Assembly (NCBI RefSeq): GCF_900187565.1
Contig: NZ_FYED01000012.1
Location: forward strand, 186,001 to 250,000
DNA from: Pseudomonas sp. Irchel 3A7
Lineage (GTDB): Bacteria > Pseudomonadota > Gammaproteobacteria > Pseudomonadales > Pseudomonadaceae
Reading direction: 5' to 3'
DNA length: 64,000 bases
Shown: in pieces, positions 42,502-50,315 of the stretch
How positions within the stretch are numbered: position 1 is the stretch's first letter
Layout: each line of letters starts with the position of its first letter
Notes under the pieces: model-generated
The model's input: the letters and a program-made list of their open reading frames with translations, nothing else
Databases searched by the model: none
What the model was told of the DNA's origin: nothing
Position numbers and translations under genes: made by a program

Positions 42502-43848
42502 TCAAACCACCGGAAACAGAATCCTGAACGCCGCTCCACCCATCGGTGAATCCCCCAGGGTCAGTTTGGCGCCATAGCTTTCGATGATGTCCTTGACCAC
42601 CGCCAGGCCAATACCTTGCCCGGGATGCTGTCGATCCAGCCGCTCGCCTCTTTGCAGGATGCGCGCACGCTGGTCGGGCGGTACGCCGGGGCCGTCGTCT
42701 TCGACACACAACTCAGTGCCGCTCAGCGTCTGGCGCACGCTGATACGCACTTCGCCCAGGCACAGGCGATAGGCGTTCTCCAGCAGATTGCCCATCATCT
42801 CCAGCAAGGCGCCCTGCTCGATCGGCACATAACACTCGTCCGGCAGATCCAGAATGACCCGAACGCGCTTGTCGCGGTAGACCTTGTCCAGCGTGTCGCA
42901 CAAGCTTTGCAGCACCGGCCGAAGTTGTACCTGATGACGCACCAGGCCGCTTTTTCGCAGGCTGGCGCGCTGCAGTTGATAGCTGATCTGCTGGCTCATG
43001 CGCTCGATCTGGGTTTGCAGCACCCAGGCCTGATCGCGATCTTCGGGGCGTTGCGCCATGTCCTCGCTGACGCCTTGCAGCACCGCCAACGGGGTTTTCA
43101 GACTGTGCGCCAGATCGTCGAGGGAGTCGCGGTAACGACTGCGCTGCTCGCGCTCGCTGTGCAGCAAGCGGTTCAGAGAGCCGGTCAGGCGCAGCAGTTC
43201 GCGGGGATGTTGTTCGCTGAGACTTTCACGGGCGCCACTTTCGATTTCGTCCAGTTCCTGGCTGAGTCGGCGCAGCGCCTGCAACCCCCAGGTCAGGCCG
43301 ATCCACAGCAACGCCAGCAGCACCAACAAGGCCGCGCCGAAGCCCAGATAAAGGTTTTCCCGCAGGCCTTCGACGGTCTGTTCGTACTCGCGAACCGGCT
43401 GCAGCGCGACAATGCTGAACGCCGCACTCTTGCCGCCCAGCAACTTGACCTCGACGTCATAGACGAAGAACTCCTGGCCATTGGCTTCACTGATCCTTGC
43501 GAACTCGTTACCGCGTCCGTCATAACGCGGCTTGTAATTGATCTTTTCTTCCTGGGTGGCCCTGGATCGCCAGACCAGGTGACCTTCGCGGTCATAGATG
43601 TAGCCGAGCAAACGGCTGTCGGTGAGGTTGAAACGCTCGTCAGGCAACTGCGCCGGCATCTGCAAGCGGTTGTTCTCCACCCGGGCGGCGGAGATCAGCG
43701 TCGTTACATCCGACGCCAGGCGCTGCTCGATGGAATCCTGCAGCGCCAGGCTGAACGCGCCCTGCATCGCCGGCAACAGCGCCAGCATGAACAGCACCGC
43801 CAGCAGTGTGGCGGCGAGCATCAAGCGGACACGAAGCGAACGAATCAA
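42502..43848 (-). CDS. phoQ: PhoQ sensor histidine kinase
   Basis: 448 residues. TM1 is about 8-30. The periplasmic sensor is about 31-165, without the strongly acidic patch typical of enteric PhoQ. TM2 is about 167-188. HisKA has His248 (DDLAHSLKTPLAVLQG). The ATPase domain has GNLLENAYRLCLG, EDDGPGVPPDQRARILQRG and GQGIGLAVVKDIIESYG. The TTG at 43848 is preferred because it makes a 4-base TTGA overlap with phoP and gives MIRSLRVRLML; TTG at 43854 is possible. It phosphorylates PhoP under low Mg2+. Last gene of oprH-phoP-phoQ. Confidence 0.9.
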   Translation of the reverse strand: MIRSLRVRLMLAATLLAVLFMLALLPAMQGAFSLALQDSIEQRLASDVTTLISAARVENNRLQMPAQLPDERFNLTDSRLLGYIYDREGHLVWRSRATQEEKINYKPRYDGRGNEFARISEANGQEFFVYDVEVKLLGGKSAAFSIVALQPVREYEQTVEGLRENLYLGFGAALLVLLALLWIGLTWGLQALRRLSQELDEIESGARESLSEQHPRELLRLTGSLNRLLHSEREQRSRYRDSLDDLAHSLKTPLAVLQGVSEDMAQRPEDRDQAWVLQTQIERMSQQISYQLQRASLRKSGLVRHQVQLRPVLQSLCDTLDKVYRDKRVRVILDLPDECYVPIEQGALLEMMGNLLENAYRLCLGEVRISVRQTLSGTELCVEDDGPGVPPDQRARILQRGERLDRQHPGQGIGLAVVKDIIESYGAKLTLGDSPMGGAAFRILFPVV

Positions 43849-44522
43849 GTGCAACGCTCATTGAACAGGTAGCCGAGGCCGCGAACGGTATCGATCGGCT
43901 TGAACCCGGCCGGCCCCTCCAGTTTGCGACGTAGACGGCCGACCAACACTTCGATCACGTTCGGATCGCGCTCGTCGTCATCCGGATACAGCTGTTCCAT
44001 CAGGCGGTCTTTCGCCACCACTTGCTGGTGATGGCGCATCAGGTATTCAAGAATGCGGTATTCGTAGGCCGTCAGCGCCAGCGGCTGGTCGTCCAGAGAC
44101 GCCTGTTTGCGATTGAGGTCGAGCAGCAACGGCCCGGCGACGATGGTCGACTGGGTAAAACCGCTGGAGCGGCGCAGCAAGGCATTGAGCCGGGCGTCCA
44201 GTTCCTCGAACTGGAAAGGCTTGACCACATAATCGTCCGCCCCGGCGGCCAGCCCTTCGACTTTGTCCTGCCAGTTGCCGCGCGCGGTGAGGATCAGGAT
44301 CGGAAAGGTCTTGCCCCGTGAACGCAGCTGGCGGATCAAATCGAGGCCGCTCATGCCCGGCAGGCCGAGATCGATCACCGCCAGGTCGTGGTTGAACTGC
44401 TCGGTCTGATACACCGCCTCCTCGGCGTTGGCCACGGACTCGACCACATGGCCGCTTTCCGTCAGGCGGGTTTGCAGGTGATGGCGCAACAGCGCTTCAT
44501 CTTCGACGACCAGCAGTTTCAT
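43845..44522 (-). CDS. phoP: PhoP response regulator
   Basis: A 225-residue OmpR-family regulator. The receiver has acidic residues at VVEDEALLR, acceptor Asp51 (LAVIDLGLPGMSG) and Lys in VVKPFQ. The winged helix has LTAYEYRILEYLM, DRLMEQLYPDDDERDPNVIEVLVGRLRRKL and IDTVRGLGYLF. Its genomic place directly after oprH identifies it as PhoP. It would bind the five-fold half-site array upstream of oprH and so control its own operon. The ATG at 44522 gives MKLLVVEDEALL. Confidence 0.95.
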   Translation of the reverse strand: MKLLVVEDEALLRHHLQTRLTESGHVVESVANAEEAVYQTEQFNHDLAVIDLGLPGMSGLDLIRQLRSRGKTFPILILTARGNWQDKVEGLAAGADDYVVKPFQFEELDARLNALLRRSSGFTQSTIVAGPLLLDLNRKQASLDDQPLALTAYEYRILEYLMRHHQQVVAKDRLMEQLYPDDDERDPNVIEVLVGRLRRKLEGPAGFKPIDTVRGLGYLFNERCT

Positions 44523-44643
44523 AACGCTCTCCAGCAAATCAACAGCTCCAGAGGTACGAGTTGCTCAAAAGCATGCACGCCTCGATGACTAACACGCCGA
44601 CGCCGGATCAATTGATCCGGCCCCGGTTTTCACGGACTGCCGT

Positions 44644-45246
44644 TTAGAAAGCGTAGTTGGCAGACAGGTACGTCTGGGCACTGCTGGTCAGGTCCAGCGA
44701 ACCCTGTTTGCTGCCACCGCTCTGGCTCATCTCGGTACTGGCATTGCTGCGCAGGTAACGGTAACCCAGTTCAACCGAGGTGTTTTGCGACACCTGTTGC
44801 AGCACACCCATCTGCCCGCCGACGGCGTAACCGATGTCGCTGTCGCGGCTGTAGCCTGGCGAGTCCTGCGTCAGTTTGGTCACGCCGGCGGTGGCGCCAC
44901 CGAACAGCTTGGTACTGCCGCCCACCGGGTAGAACAGATCGTAGCTGCCCAGGAGGTTTTCCTGACGCAGTTTAATCCCATTGTGCGAGCCCGACACGTT
45001 GTCGTAGGTGGCGTAGTAGCGACCCTGGCTGTTCTGCTGCCCCAGACGCACACCCCAGGTGTTGTCCTTGTCGATCACACCACCGGCGTTCGGATTATTG
45101 AGGTTAGTGTCCAGTGCATTGGACTTTTTTACCTTGTCGCTGGTCTGTCCAAAAGTAAGGCTGGCGAAATTGTCGTCACCAGCATGGGCGGCGACACTGG
45201 CGCCCATGACGGTGAAAGCCAGAAGCAGTTTTTTGAATGTAGTCAT
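44644..45246 (-). CDS. oprH: outer-membrane protein H1 (Mg2+-starvation inducible)
   Basis: 200 residues. The signal peptide (1-22, ending AAHAG) precedes a small 8-strand-type barrel ending in Phe (SAQTYLSANYAF). Segments such as NTWGVRLGQQNSQGRYYATYDNVSGSHNG and GYAVGGQMGVLQQVSQNTSVELGYRYLRS match OprH. OprH binds LPS and stabilises the outer membrane at low Mg2+, raising polymyxin resistance. It is the first gene of oprH-phoP-phoQ, with 121 bases before phoP and a PhoP-site array upstream. Confidence 0.95.
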   Translation of the reverse strand: MTTFKKLLLAFTVMGASVAAHAGDDNFASLTFGQTSDKVKKSNALDTNLNNPNAGGVIDKDNTWGVRLGQQNSQGRYYATYDNVSGSHNGIKLRQENLLGSYDLFYPVGGSTKLFGGATAGVTKLTQDSPGYSRDSDIGYAVGGQMGVLQQVSQNTSVELGYRYLRSNASTEMSQSGGSKQGSLDLTSSAQTYLSANYAF

Positions 45247-45279
45247 TGGGGAGTTACCTCATGCGCTATTTGCTTTTCG

Positions 45280-45346
45280 GGTATGGCGCAAGGTTACTGA
45301 CCCGGCCCTGAACTCCCCCTGAACGCACTCTGAACCTGAGCTGAAT
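45280..45346 (-). promoter_or_regulatory. oprH-phoPQ promoter with five PhoP half-sites
   Basis: On the minus strand, half-sites ATTCAG, GTTCAG, GTTCAG, GTTCAG and GGTCAG start (plus coordinates) at 45341, 45330, 45319, 45308 and 45297, exactly 11 bp apart. A -10-like CATACC at 45280-45285 lies 11 bases after the last half-site. That is the spacing seen at PhoP-activated promoters lacking a -35. The array is also within 50-95 bases of the divergent dienelactone hydrolase start. Confidence 0.88.
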
Positions 45347-45392
45347 CAACTCGACTCGCCGGTTCCAATGAGTTTCCACAGGAGATTCGACC

Positions 45393-46184
45393 ATGCGCAT
45401 GTTCTTAGCTGTCCTCTTGCTGGCCTTTAGCGGGCTCGGCCACGCCGCCATCAAGACCCAGGAAATTCCCTACCAGAGTGCCGATGGCACCCAGCTGATC
45501 GGCTATTACGCCTACGACGACGCGATCAAGGGACCGCGCCCTGGTGTCGTGGTGGTGCATGAATGGTGGGGGCTCAACGATTACACCAAGCGTCGCGCCC
45601 GTGACCTCGCCGGCCTGGGCTACAGCGCCCTGGCCATCGACATGTATGGCGATGGCAAGAACACCGAACATCCCAAGGACGCCATGGCCTTCATGCAGGC
45701 CGCATTGAAGGACAGCGCCGCATCCAGCGCTCGCTTTCAGGCCGGGCTCGATTTGTTGAAGAAACAACCCCAAACCGATCCGGCTAAAGTGGCCGCCATT
45801 GGTTACTGCTTCGGCGGTGGCGTGGTGCTCAACGCTGCGCGCCGGGGAGTACCGCTGGCCGGCGTGGTGAGTTTCCACGGCGCGCTGGCGACCCATACGC
45901 CGGCGACACCCGGCAGCGTGAAAGCGAAAATCCTGGTCGAGCATGGCGCGCTGGACAGCATGATCACCCAGGACAACGTCGCCGCCTTCAAGGCCGAAAT
46001 GGACAAGGCCGGGGCCGACTACCAATTCGTCAACCTGGACGGCGCCAAGCACGGCTTCAGCAATCCCGACGCCGATCGCTTGGGCCACGGTGATCACGGC
46101 GGGCCGGATATTGGCTACAACAAGGCGGCGGATGAAAAGTCGTGGGCGGACATGCAGGCGTTTTTCAAGAAGATCTTTAGCTGA
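45393..46184 (+). CDS. secreted dienelactone hydrolase family protein
   Basis: 263 residues. The signal peptide (about 1-19, GLGHAA) suggests a periplasmic protein. The alpha/beta fold has the cysteine nucleophile Cys139 in GYCFGGG, an Asp in ALDSMITQDN and a His in DGAKHGFSNPDA, the classic DLH triad. Cytosolic DLH enzymes open dienelactones; the substrate of this exported type is unknown. It is transcribed divergently from oprH across a PhoP-site array, so PhoP may affect it. Confidence 0.88.
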   Translation: MRMFLAVLLLAFSGLGHAAIKTQEIPYQSADGTQLIGYYAYDDAIKGPRPGVVVVHEWWGLNDYTKRRARDLAGLGYSALAIDMYGDGKNTEHPKDAMAFMQAALKDSAASSARFQAGLDLLKKQPQTDPAKVAAIGYCFGGGVVLNAARRGVPLAGVVSFHGALATHTPATPGSVKAKILVEHGALDSMITQDNVAAFKAEMDKAGADYQFVNLDGAKHGFSNPDADRLGHGDHGGPDIGYNKAADEKSWADMQAFFKKIFS

Positions 46185-46217
46185 TCCGCAGAATATCTTG
46201 AGCCAAGCACTGCCCCT

Positions 46218-46350
46218 CTGTGGCGAGGGAGCTTGCTCCCGCTGGGCTGCGAAGCGGCCCCAAAACCTGCAATCGCGTTTCATCAGGGACAATACGATTG
46301 CTGTATTTGCGACTGCTACGCAGCCGAACGGGAGCAAGCTCCCTCGCCAT
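46218..46350. repeat. long inverted repeat element (TGTGGCGAGGGAGC type), second copy
   Basis: About 133 bases bounded by CTGTGGCGAGGGAGCTTGCT and GGGAGCAAGCTCCCTCGCCA, with the same internal hairpin GGGCTGCGAAGCGGCCC as the copy at 32826-32957. The two copies also share an inner GATTGCT segment, so they are one family and not chance REP pairs. Confidence 0.88.
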
Positions 46351-46393
46351 AAAAGCCCTCAAAGACTACCCAGCCGCCAGGCAACCCGGCAAA

Positions 46394-47128
46394 ATGCCCG
46401 ACATGAATCCCGTCCCCGCCCTGCCCGCCTGCTGTACGCCCCTCGATGCCCACTGGCCGCTGCCGTTCGTGCTGCCCGATGCGGTGCTGTTGAGTACCCG
46501 TTTCGATACTTCGCAACTGCTCAGCGATGATTTCCAGCGCAGCGCCATCGAAGCGCCGGCGAGCATCCAGCGCTCCGTCGCCAAGCGGCAGGCGGAGTTT
46601 CTCGCCGGACGGGTTTGCGCGCGGGCCGCATTGCAGCAACTGGAAGGTCTGAGTTTCAGCCCGGCCATCGGCGAGGACCGCGCGCCGGTCTGGCCGGCGC
46701 ACATCACCGGCTCCATTACCCACAGCACCGGCCGTGCCGCAGCAATCGTCGCGAACAAAAGCCATTGGCGCGGATTGGGCATGGACCTGGAAAACCTGCT
46801 CAATGCCGAACGTGCAGAGCGCCTGGCCGGAGAAATTCTCACCCCGCCAGAGCTACAGCGCATGGCCGCTGGCCGTCGCGACCTGCGGGCATTGCTGGTG
46901 ACCCTGACCTTTTCGGTGAAGGAAAGCCTGTTCAAGGCGCTCTATCCGATCGTCCGGCAACGTTTCTACTTCGAACATGCCGAAGTGCTGGAGTGGACCG
47001 AGGCGGGTGAGGTGCGGTTGCGGTTGTTGACCGACCTCTCCAGTGAATGGCGCAACGGCACCGAGCTGGATGCGCAGTTCGGGGTCAAGGATGGGCAGTT
47101 GTTGAGTCTGGTCAGTATCAAGGCCTGA
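46394..47128 (+). CDS. 4'-phosphopantetheinyl transferase (EntD/PcpS-like)
   Basis: 244 residues. Substrate-binding residues lie in RQAEFLAGRVCARAAL, the Mg2+-binding Asp in RGLGMDLENLLN and the catalytic Lys-Glu in LTFSVKESLFKALYP. This is the EntD-type PPTase of which PcpS is the P. aeruginosa example; PcpS activates both fatty-acid ACP and siderophore peptide synthetases. No strong Shine-Dalgarno precedes either ATG (46394 or 46403). The longer form is taken. Confidence 0.92.
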   Translation: MPDMNPVPALPACCTPLDAHWPLPFVLPDAVLLSTRFDTSQLLSDDFQRSAIEAPASIQRSVAKRQAEFLAGRVCARAALQQLEGLSFSPAIGEDRAPVWPAHITGSITHSTGRAAAIVANKSHWRGLGMDLENLLNAERAERLAGEILTPPELQRMAAGRRDLRALLVTLTFSVKESLFKALYPIVRQRFYFEHAEVLEWTEAGEVRLRLLTDLSSEWRNGTELDAQFGVKDGQLLSLVSIKA

Positions 47129-47151
47129 AGATTTTCAGTGACCATTCCGAC

Positions 47152-47233
47152 CCTTTCGCGAGCAGGCTCGCTCCCACAGGGAGTTGTGGTGTCGCACAAA
47201 TCCAGGGTGGGAGCGAGCCTGCTCGCGAAGGCG
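47152..47233. repeat. REP pair in outward orientation
   Basis: TTCGCGAGCAGGCTCGCTCC at the left and GGGAGCGAGCCTGCTCGCGA at the right, with the GCGAA ends facing outward, between the PPTase gene and the convergent sensor kinase gene. Confidence 0.88.
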
Positions 47234-47254
47234 GTGTAGCATTCACCGAAAATC

Positions 47255-48865
47255 TCAACGCTTCTCCTGATTGCGCGGCCAACTCAAACTGAAACAGGCC
47301 CCGCCCAGACTTTTGCTCTTGCCGATCAGCGCCCGCCCGTCATGCCAGTGGATGATGCGTCGAACAATGGACAGGCCCAATCCGTGCCCGCCTGAAGCAC
47401 GGGTACGGCTGTCATCGAGGCGCAGGAACGGGGTGAAGATTTTCTCCCAGGCCATTTCCGGCACGCCTGGCCCATCATCCTCGACATCCACCCGACAGCG
47501 TTGTTGTCCCACCTGATAGCTGATGGTCACCCGTGATTGCGCATGGCGCATGGCGTTGCTGACAAGGTTCTGCAGCGCCCGATGCAAGTAACGCGGCTCG
47601 GCCTCGACCCAGGCATCGTCACAATCGGCAGCCGACAGGCACAAGCCTCGCTGCACCGTGACATCGGCGCGAAGCGGCGCCAATTCCTCGATGACCTGAT
47701 TGACCAGCGCATCCAGGTCGATGCGTTGGAAATTCAGGGCCGGCGAGCCCTGTTCCAGCCGCGCATAGGTCAGCATCTCATCCACCAGGCGGTCGAGATC
47801 CTCGATGTCGTGATCCATGCTCGCGCAATATTTTTCCAGGGCTTGCGGGGTGTTGGCCGAGCCGATCATTTCCAGGCCAAAGCGCAAGCGCGCTACCGGC
47901 GTGCGCAACTCGTGGGACACCGCGCGCACCAGTTCGCGCTGGATCGCCAGCAGTTGTTGCAGGTGCTCGGCCATGCCGTTGAACGCTGCCGCCAGCCGGC
48001 CAACCGAGTCCGCACCGCGCGCTGGGACGCGGGTTTCCAGGCTGCCCTTGGCGATGCGCGTGGCCGCCGCCTCCAGACCGCGCAAACGGCGCTCCAGTTG
48101 CCGAACCAGAAGATAGACGATCAACCCGATCAGGGTCAGGCCCAGCGCGGCGATCAGCACCAGCCACTCCGGTGGATAAGGGTTCATCTGATACAACGGA
48201 CCGATTTCCAGCACCCACGGTGTACCGACCATGCCGGCAAACACCCGGATCGAATCGCCGCCCTTGCCCAGCGCCATCACCGTGTCGCCTTCGGACACCC
48301 GACGACTCTGGTCTTCATCCATGTCGGCGTCTTCCACCGTCACCAGGCGCAAGTCGAAACCAAAGCCTTTGTCCTGCTTCAATTGCGCCAGGCGCACCGG
48401 CTGCTCACCCACCGGGTAGCGCACCAGTTCATCGGTCAACAGGTAAATCGTCGCCCGGGCCAATTGTTCGCTGATCTGCTGCACTTCCCCCGTCAGTACC
48501 AACTGTTCCTGGGCGCTGACCAGGCGGTAAACCTTCGCCGCATGCGGGCCGGTCTGCTCCACCAGCGCCTGGCCGCGCAGCACGCGGGTGCGCTGGGTAA
48601 GGTCGAGGTCGGTCTGATTGAAGGTTTTCAGCGCCAGCGGAATCCCCAGCAGCCGCTCCCACACCAGCAATGCTCGGTGGCGCTCGGTCTGGTTCATCGG
48701 TTGCAGGTTATCGGCCATCAGCGAGAATGTGCCATGGGCCAGACGCTCGCGATATTGCTCGCTGCGCACCTGGTTGAGCATGTGCAATGCCAGTACACCA
48801 AGTACCGCCACCAGAATCAGCGCGGCGCACATGCCGCCATAGATGCGCAGGAAGATCGAGTTCAC
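47255..48865 (-). CDS. RstB-like sensor histidine kinase
   Basis: 536 residues. TM1 is about 7-29, the large periplasmic region about 30-230, TM2 about 234-254 and HAMP about 255-307. HisKA has His318 (VRAVSHELRTPVARLRFGLEM). The ATPase domain has NLVSNAMRHAQSRVT, EDDGPGVPEMAWEKIF and GGHGLGLSIVRRI. Paired with the upstream regulator by a 4-base overlap. Gene order next to nrdA matches P. aeruginosa PA1157/PA1158 (from memory), whose signal is not firmly known. Confidence 0.88.
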   Translation of the reverse strand: MNSIFLRIYGGMCAALILVAVLGVLALHMLNQVRSEQYRERLAHGTFSLMADNLQPMNQTERHRALLVWERLLGIPLALKTFNQTDLDLTQRTRVLRGQALVEQTGPHAAKVYRLVSAQEQLVLTGEVQQISEQLARATIYLLTDELVRYPVGEQPVRLAQLKQDKGFGFDLRLVTVEDADMDEDQSRRVSEGDTVMALGKGGDSIRVFAGMVGTPWVLEIGPLYQMNPYPPEWLVLIAALGLTLIGLIVYLLVRQLERRLRGLEAAATRIAKGSLETRVPARGADSVGRLAAAFNGMAEHLQQLLAIQRELVRAVSHELRTPVARLRFGLEMIGSANTPQALEKYCASMDHDIEDLDRLVDEMLTYARLEQGSPALNFQRIDLDALVNQVIEELAPLRADVTVQRGLCLSAADCDDAWVEAEPRYLHRALQNLVSNAMRHAQSRVTISYQVGQQRCRVDVEDDGPGVPEMAWEKIFTPFLRLDDSRTRASGGHGLGLSIVRRIIHWHDGRALIGKSKSLGGACFSLSWPRNQEKR

Positions 48866-49584
48866 AGGGACGAGTCTACGCAGGCCTCGGGAACGAACAG
48901 GTAGCCTTTGCTGCGGATGGTCTTGATCAGCCGCGGATGCTCCGGGTCATCGCCGATTTTCGGGCGAATGCGTGAAATGCGCACGTCGATGGAACGGTCC
49001 TGGCCGTCATAGCCGATGCCGCGCAGCGCAGTGAAGATTTCTTCCCGGGACAGAATACGCCCGGCGTTGGCCACCAACAGCCAGAGCAGATCGAACTCGG
49101 CGCTGGTCAACTCGATGCCGTTGTCGTTCAGCCAGGCTTCGCGCAGCGCGTTGTCCACCACCAGGGGGCCGAACTGCAGGCGCCGCTGTTTTTCCGGGGC
49201 GGCCTCCGGTGCTTCACTGCGTCGCAACAAAGCCTGGATGCGCGCCAGCAGCAAGCGCGGGCGCACCGGTTTGCACACGTAGTCGTCGGCCCCCAGGTCC
49301 AGGCCAAGTATCTGGTCGGTGTCGTCGGTGCGGGCGGTGAGCATCAGGATCGGGCCGTCATAACGGTCGCGGACCTTGCGGCAAATGCTCAGGCCGTCCT
49401 CACCGGGGAGCATCAGGTCGAGGATCACCAGGTCCGGCTGCTCCTTGATGATGCGCGCCGCCGCCAGGGCGCCATTGCCTTCGATTGTTACCCGCAGGCC
49501 ATTGGTTTCCAGGTAGTCGCGGGTCAGTTCGGCCAGACGCTGGTCGTCCTCGACAATCAATACCTGCCAGGCTTCTTGCTCCAC
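48862..49584 (-). CDS. RstA-like OmpR-family response regulator
   Basis: 240 residues. The receiver has VEDDQRLAEL, acceptor Asp56 (LVILDLMLPGEDGLS) and Lys in YVCKPVRP. The winged helix (about 140-235) has LTSAEFDLLWLLVANAG, DRSIDVRISRIRPKIGDD and IRSKGYLFVPEA. It pairs with the RstB-like kinase. The promoter should lie in the 731-base gap shared with nrdA. Confidence 0.9.
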   Translation of the reverse strand: MEQEAWQVLIVEDDQRLAELTRDYLETNGLRVTIEGNGALAAARIIKEQPDLVILDLMLPGEDGLSICRKVRDRYDGPILMLTARTDDTDQILGLDLGADDYVCKPVRPRLLLARIQALLRRSEAPEAAPEKQRRLQFGPLVVDNALREAWLNDNGIELTSAEFDLLWLLVANAGRILSREEIFTALRGIGYDGQDRSIDVRISRIRPKIGDDPEHPRLIKTIRSKGYLFVPEACVDSSL

Positions 49585-49874
49585 GGGTGACCTCTGCTTG
49601 CCAATATCTCTAATAAGGAAGGACCCACCCGTCTTTTTGTAATGATTGGGGTGGATAAATTGCCTGCATGCTGGCCGATTGTATAAACGTCGCCCGCCCA
49701 GAACACAAGCTGGTAAATGCGTTCGGACAAGGCGGTTTTTTGTGATAGGGTTCGCGCCCTTAAAAATCCGTCCAGGCGTTTTCGATCGTTGAAAAATGAT
49801 GAAAAAAGGCCCGATCCAGCAGCATCGCGGCCTACACGCCGATTCGCTCTTTCACACACAATTTACGCACAGGT

Positions 49875-49883
49875 TTATCCACA
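49875..49883 (+). promoter_or_regulatory. DnaA box upstream of nrdA
   Basis: TTATCCACA at 49875-49883 is the perfect R1-type DnaA box, inside TTTATCCACAGG. In E. coli DnaA controls nrdAB, and a single DnaA box here suggests the same coupling to replication. A single 9-mer occurs by chance at a modest rate, so this is suggestive. Confidence 0.5.
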
Positions 49884-49913
49884 GGTAGTACGTTGCAATC
49901 CCCCCCCAAAACG

Positions 49914-49954
49914 CATTATCTTGTAGCCCAGCGCCAAAAAAACCCTAGATGTAG
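49914..49954 (+). promoter_or_regulatory. two tandem NrdR boxes
   Basis: CATTATCTTG at 49914-49923 and CTAGATGTAG at 49945-49954 each match 8 of 10 positions of the NrdR-box core CwAtATaTwG. Their starts are 31 bp apart, three helical turns, the spacing known for NrdR box pairs. The second box lies within the palindrome AACCCTA-GATG-TAGGGTT. NrdR, an ATP/dATP-sensing repressor, should therefore control nrdA. Confidence 0.7.
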
Positions 49955-50140
49955 GGTTTCGCGCAAAAAACCAAACACAAACCGGACACCAATTTCAAGC
50001 GCTTTTCTTGCCACTGTCCGGTTGAACCAAACGTATTTTCGAAAGACCAAACCGCGCGTGCGGATGGCTACTGTATTTCGGCCCAAAAGGGTGAAAACGG
50101 TACGGGTGTTGCAGTCCCAACTGTCACCTTAAAGGACCCC

Positions 50141-50165
50141 GGTCTCAGGCCCTTGGCATGAGACC
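50141..50165 (+). other. hairpin in the nrdA leader region
   Basis: Perfect arms GGTCTCA / TGAGACC with an 11-base loop. It is too far from the start codon and lacks a T-tract, so it is not a terminator. It may be part of a structured 5' leader. The gap 49585-50315 otherwise shows NrdR boxes, a DnaA box and no open reading frame I would call a gene. Confidence 0.45.
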
Positions 50166-50267
50166 AAAGACTTCGGCATGGAAGCGGCGCCCAATAGCAC
50201 CCTTCCTACTGTCCCGAAGTTGTTATGCCCGGCATTCGCCGGTTGTAGTGCTTCAGGACGGAACGGT

Positions 50268-50286
50268 GGGCACCTTGATGGTGCCC
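50268..50286 (+). other. hairpin just upstream of the nrdA ribosome binding site
   Basis: Perfect 7-bp arms GGGCACC / GGTGCCC with a TTGAT loop, ending 29 bases before the nrdA ATG and just before the GTGGAG ribosome binding site. It may stabilise the 5' leader or act in attenuation or translation control. No T-tract follows. Confidence 0.5.
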
Positions 50287-50315
50287 AAACAAACATAGAG
50301 AACGTGGAGACACCC

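Noticed and set aside
50178..50315. In-frame extension of nrdA to an upstream start
   Set aside because: The extension has no similarity to NrdA N-termini and contains the GGGCACC/GGTGCCC hairpin. The ATG at 50316 has a ribosome binding site.
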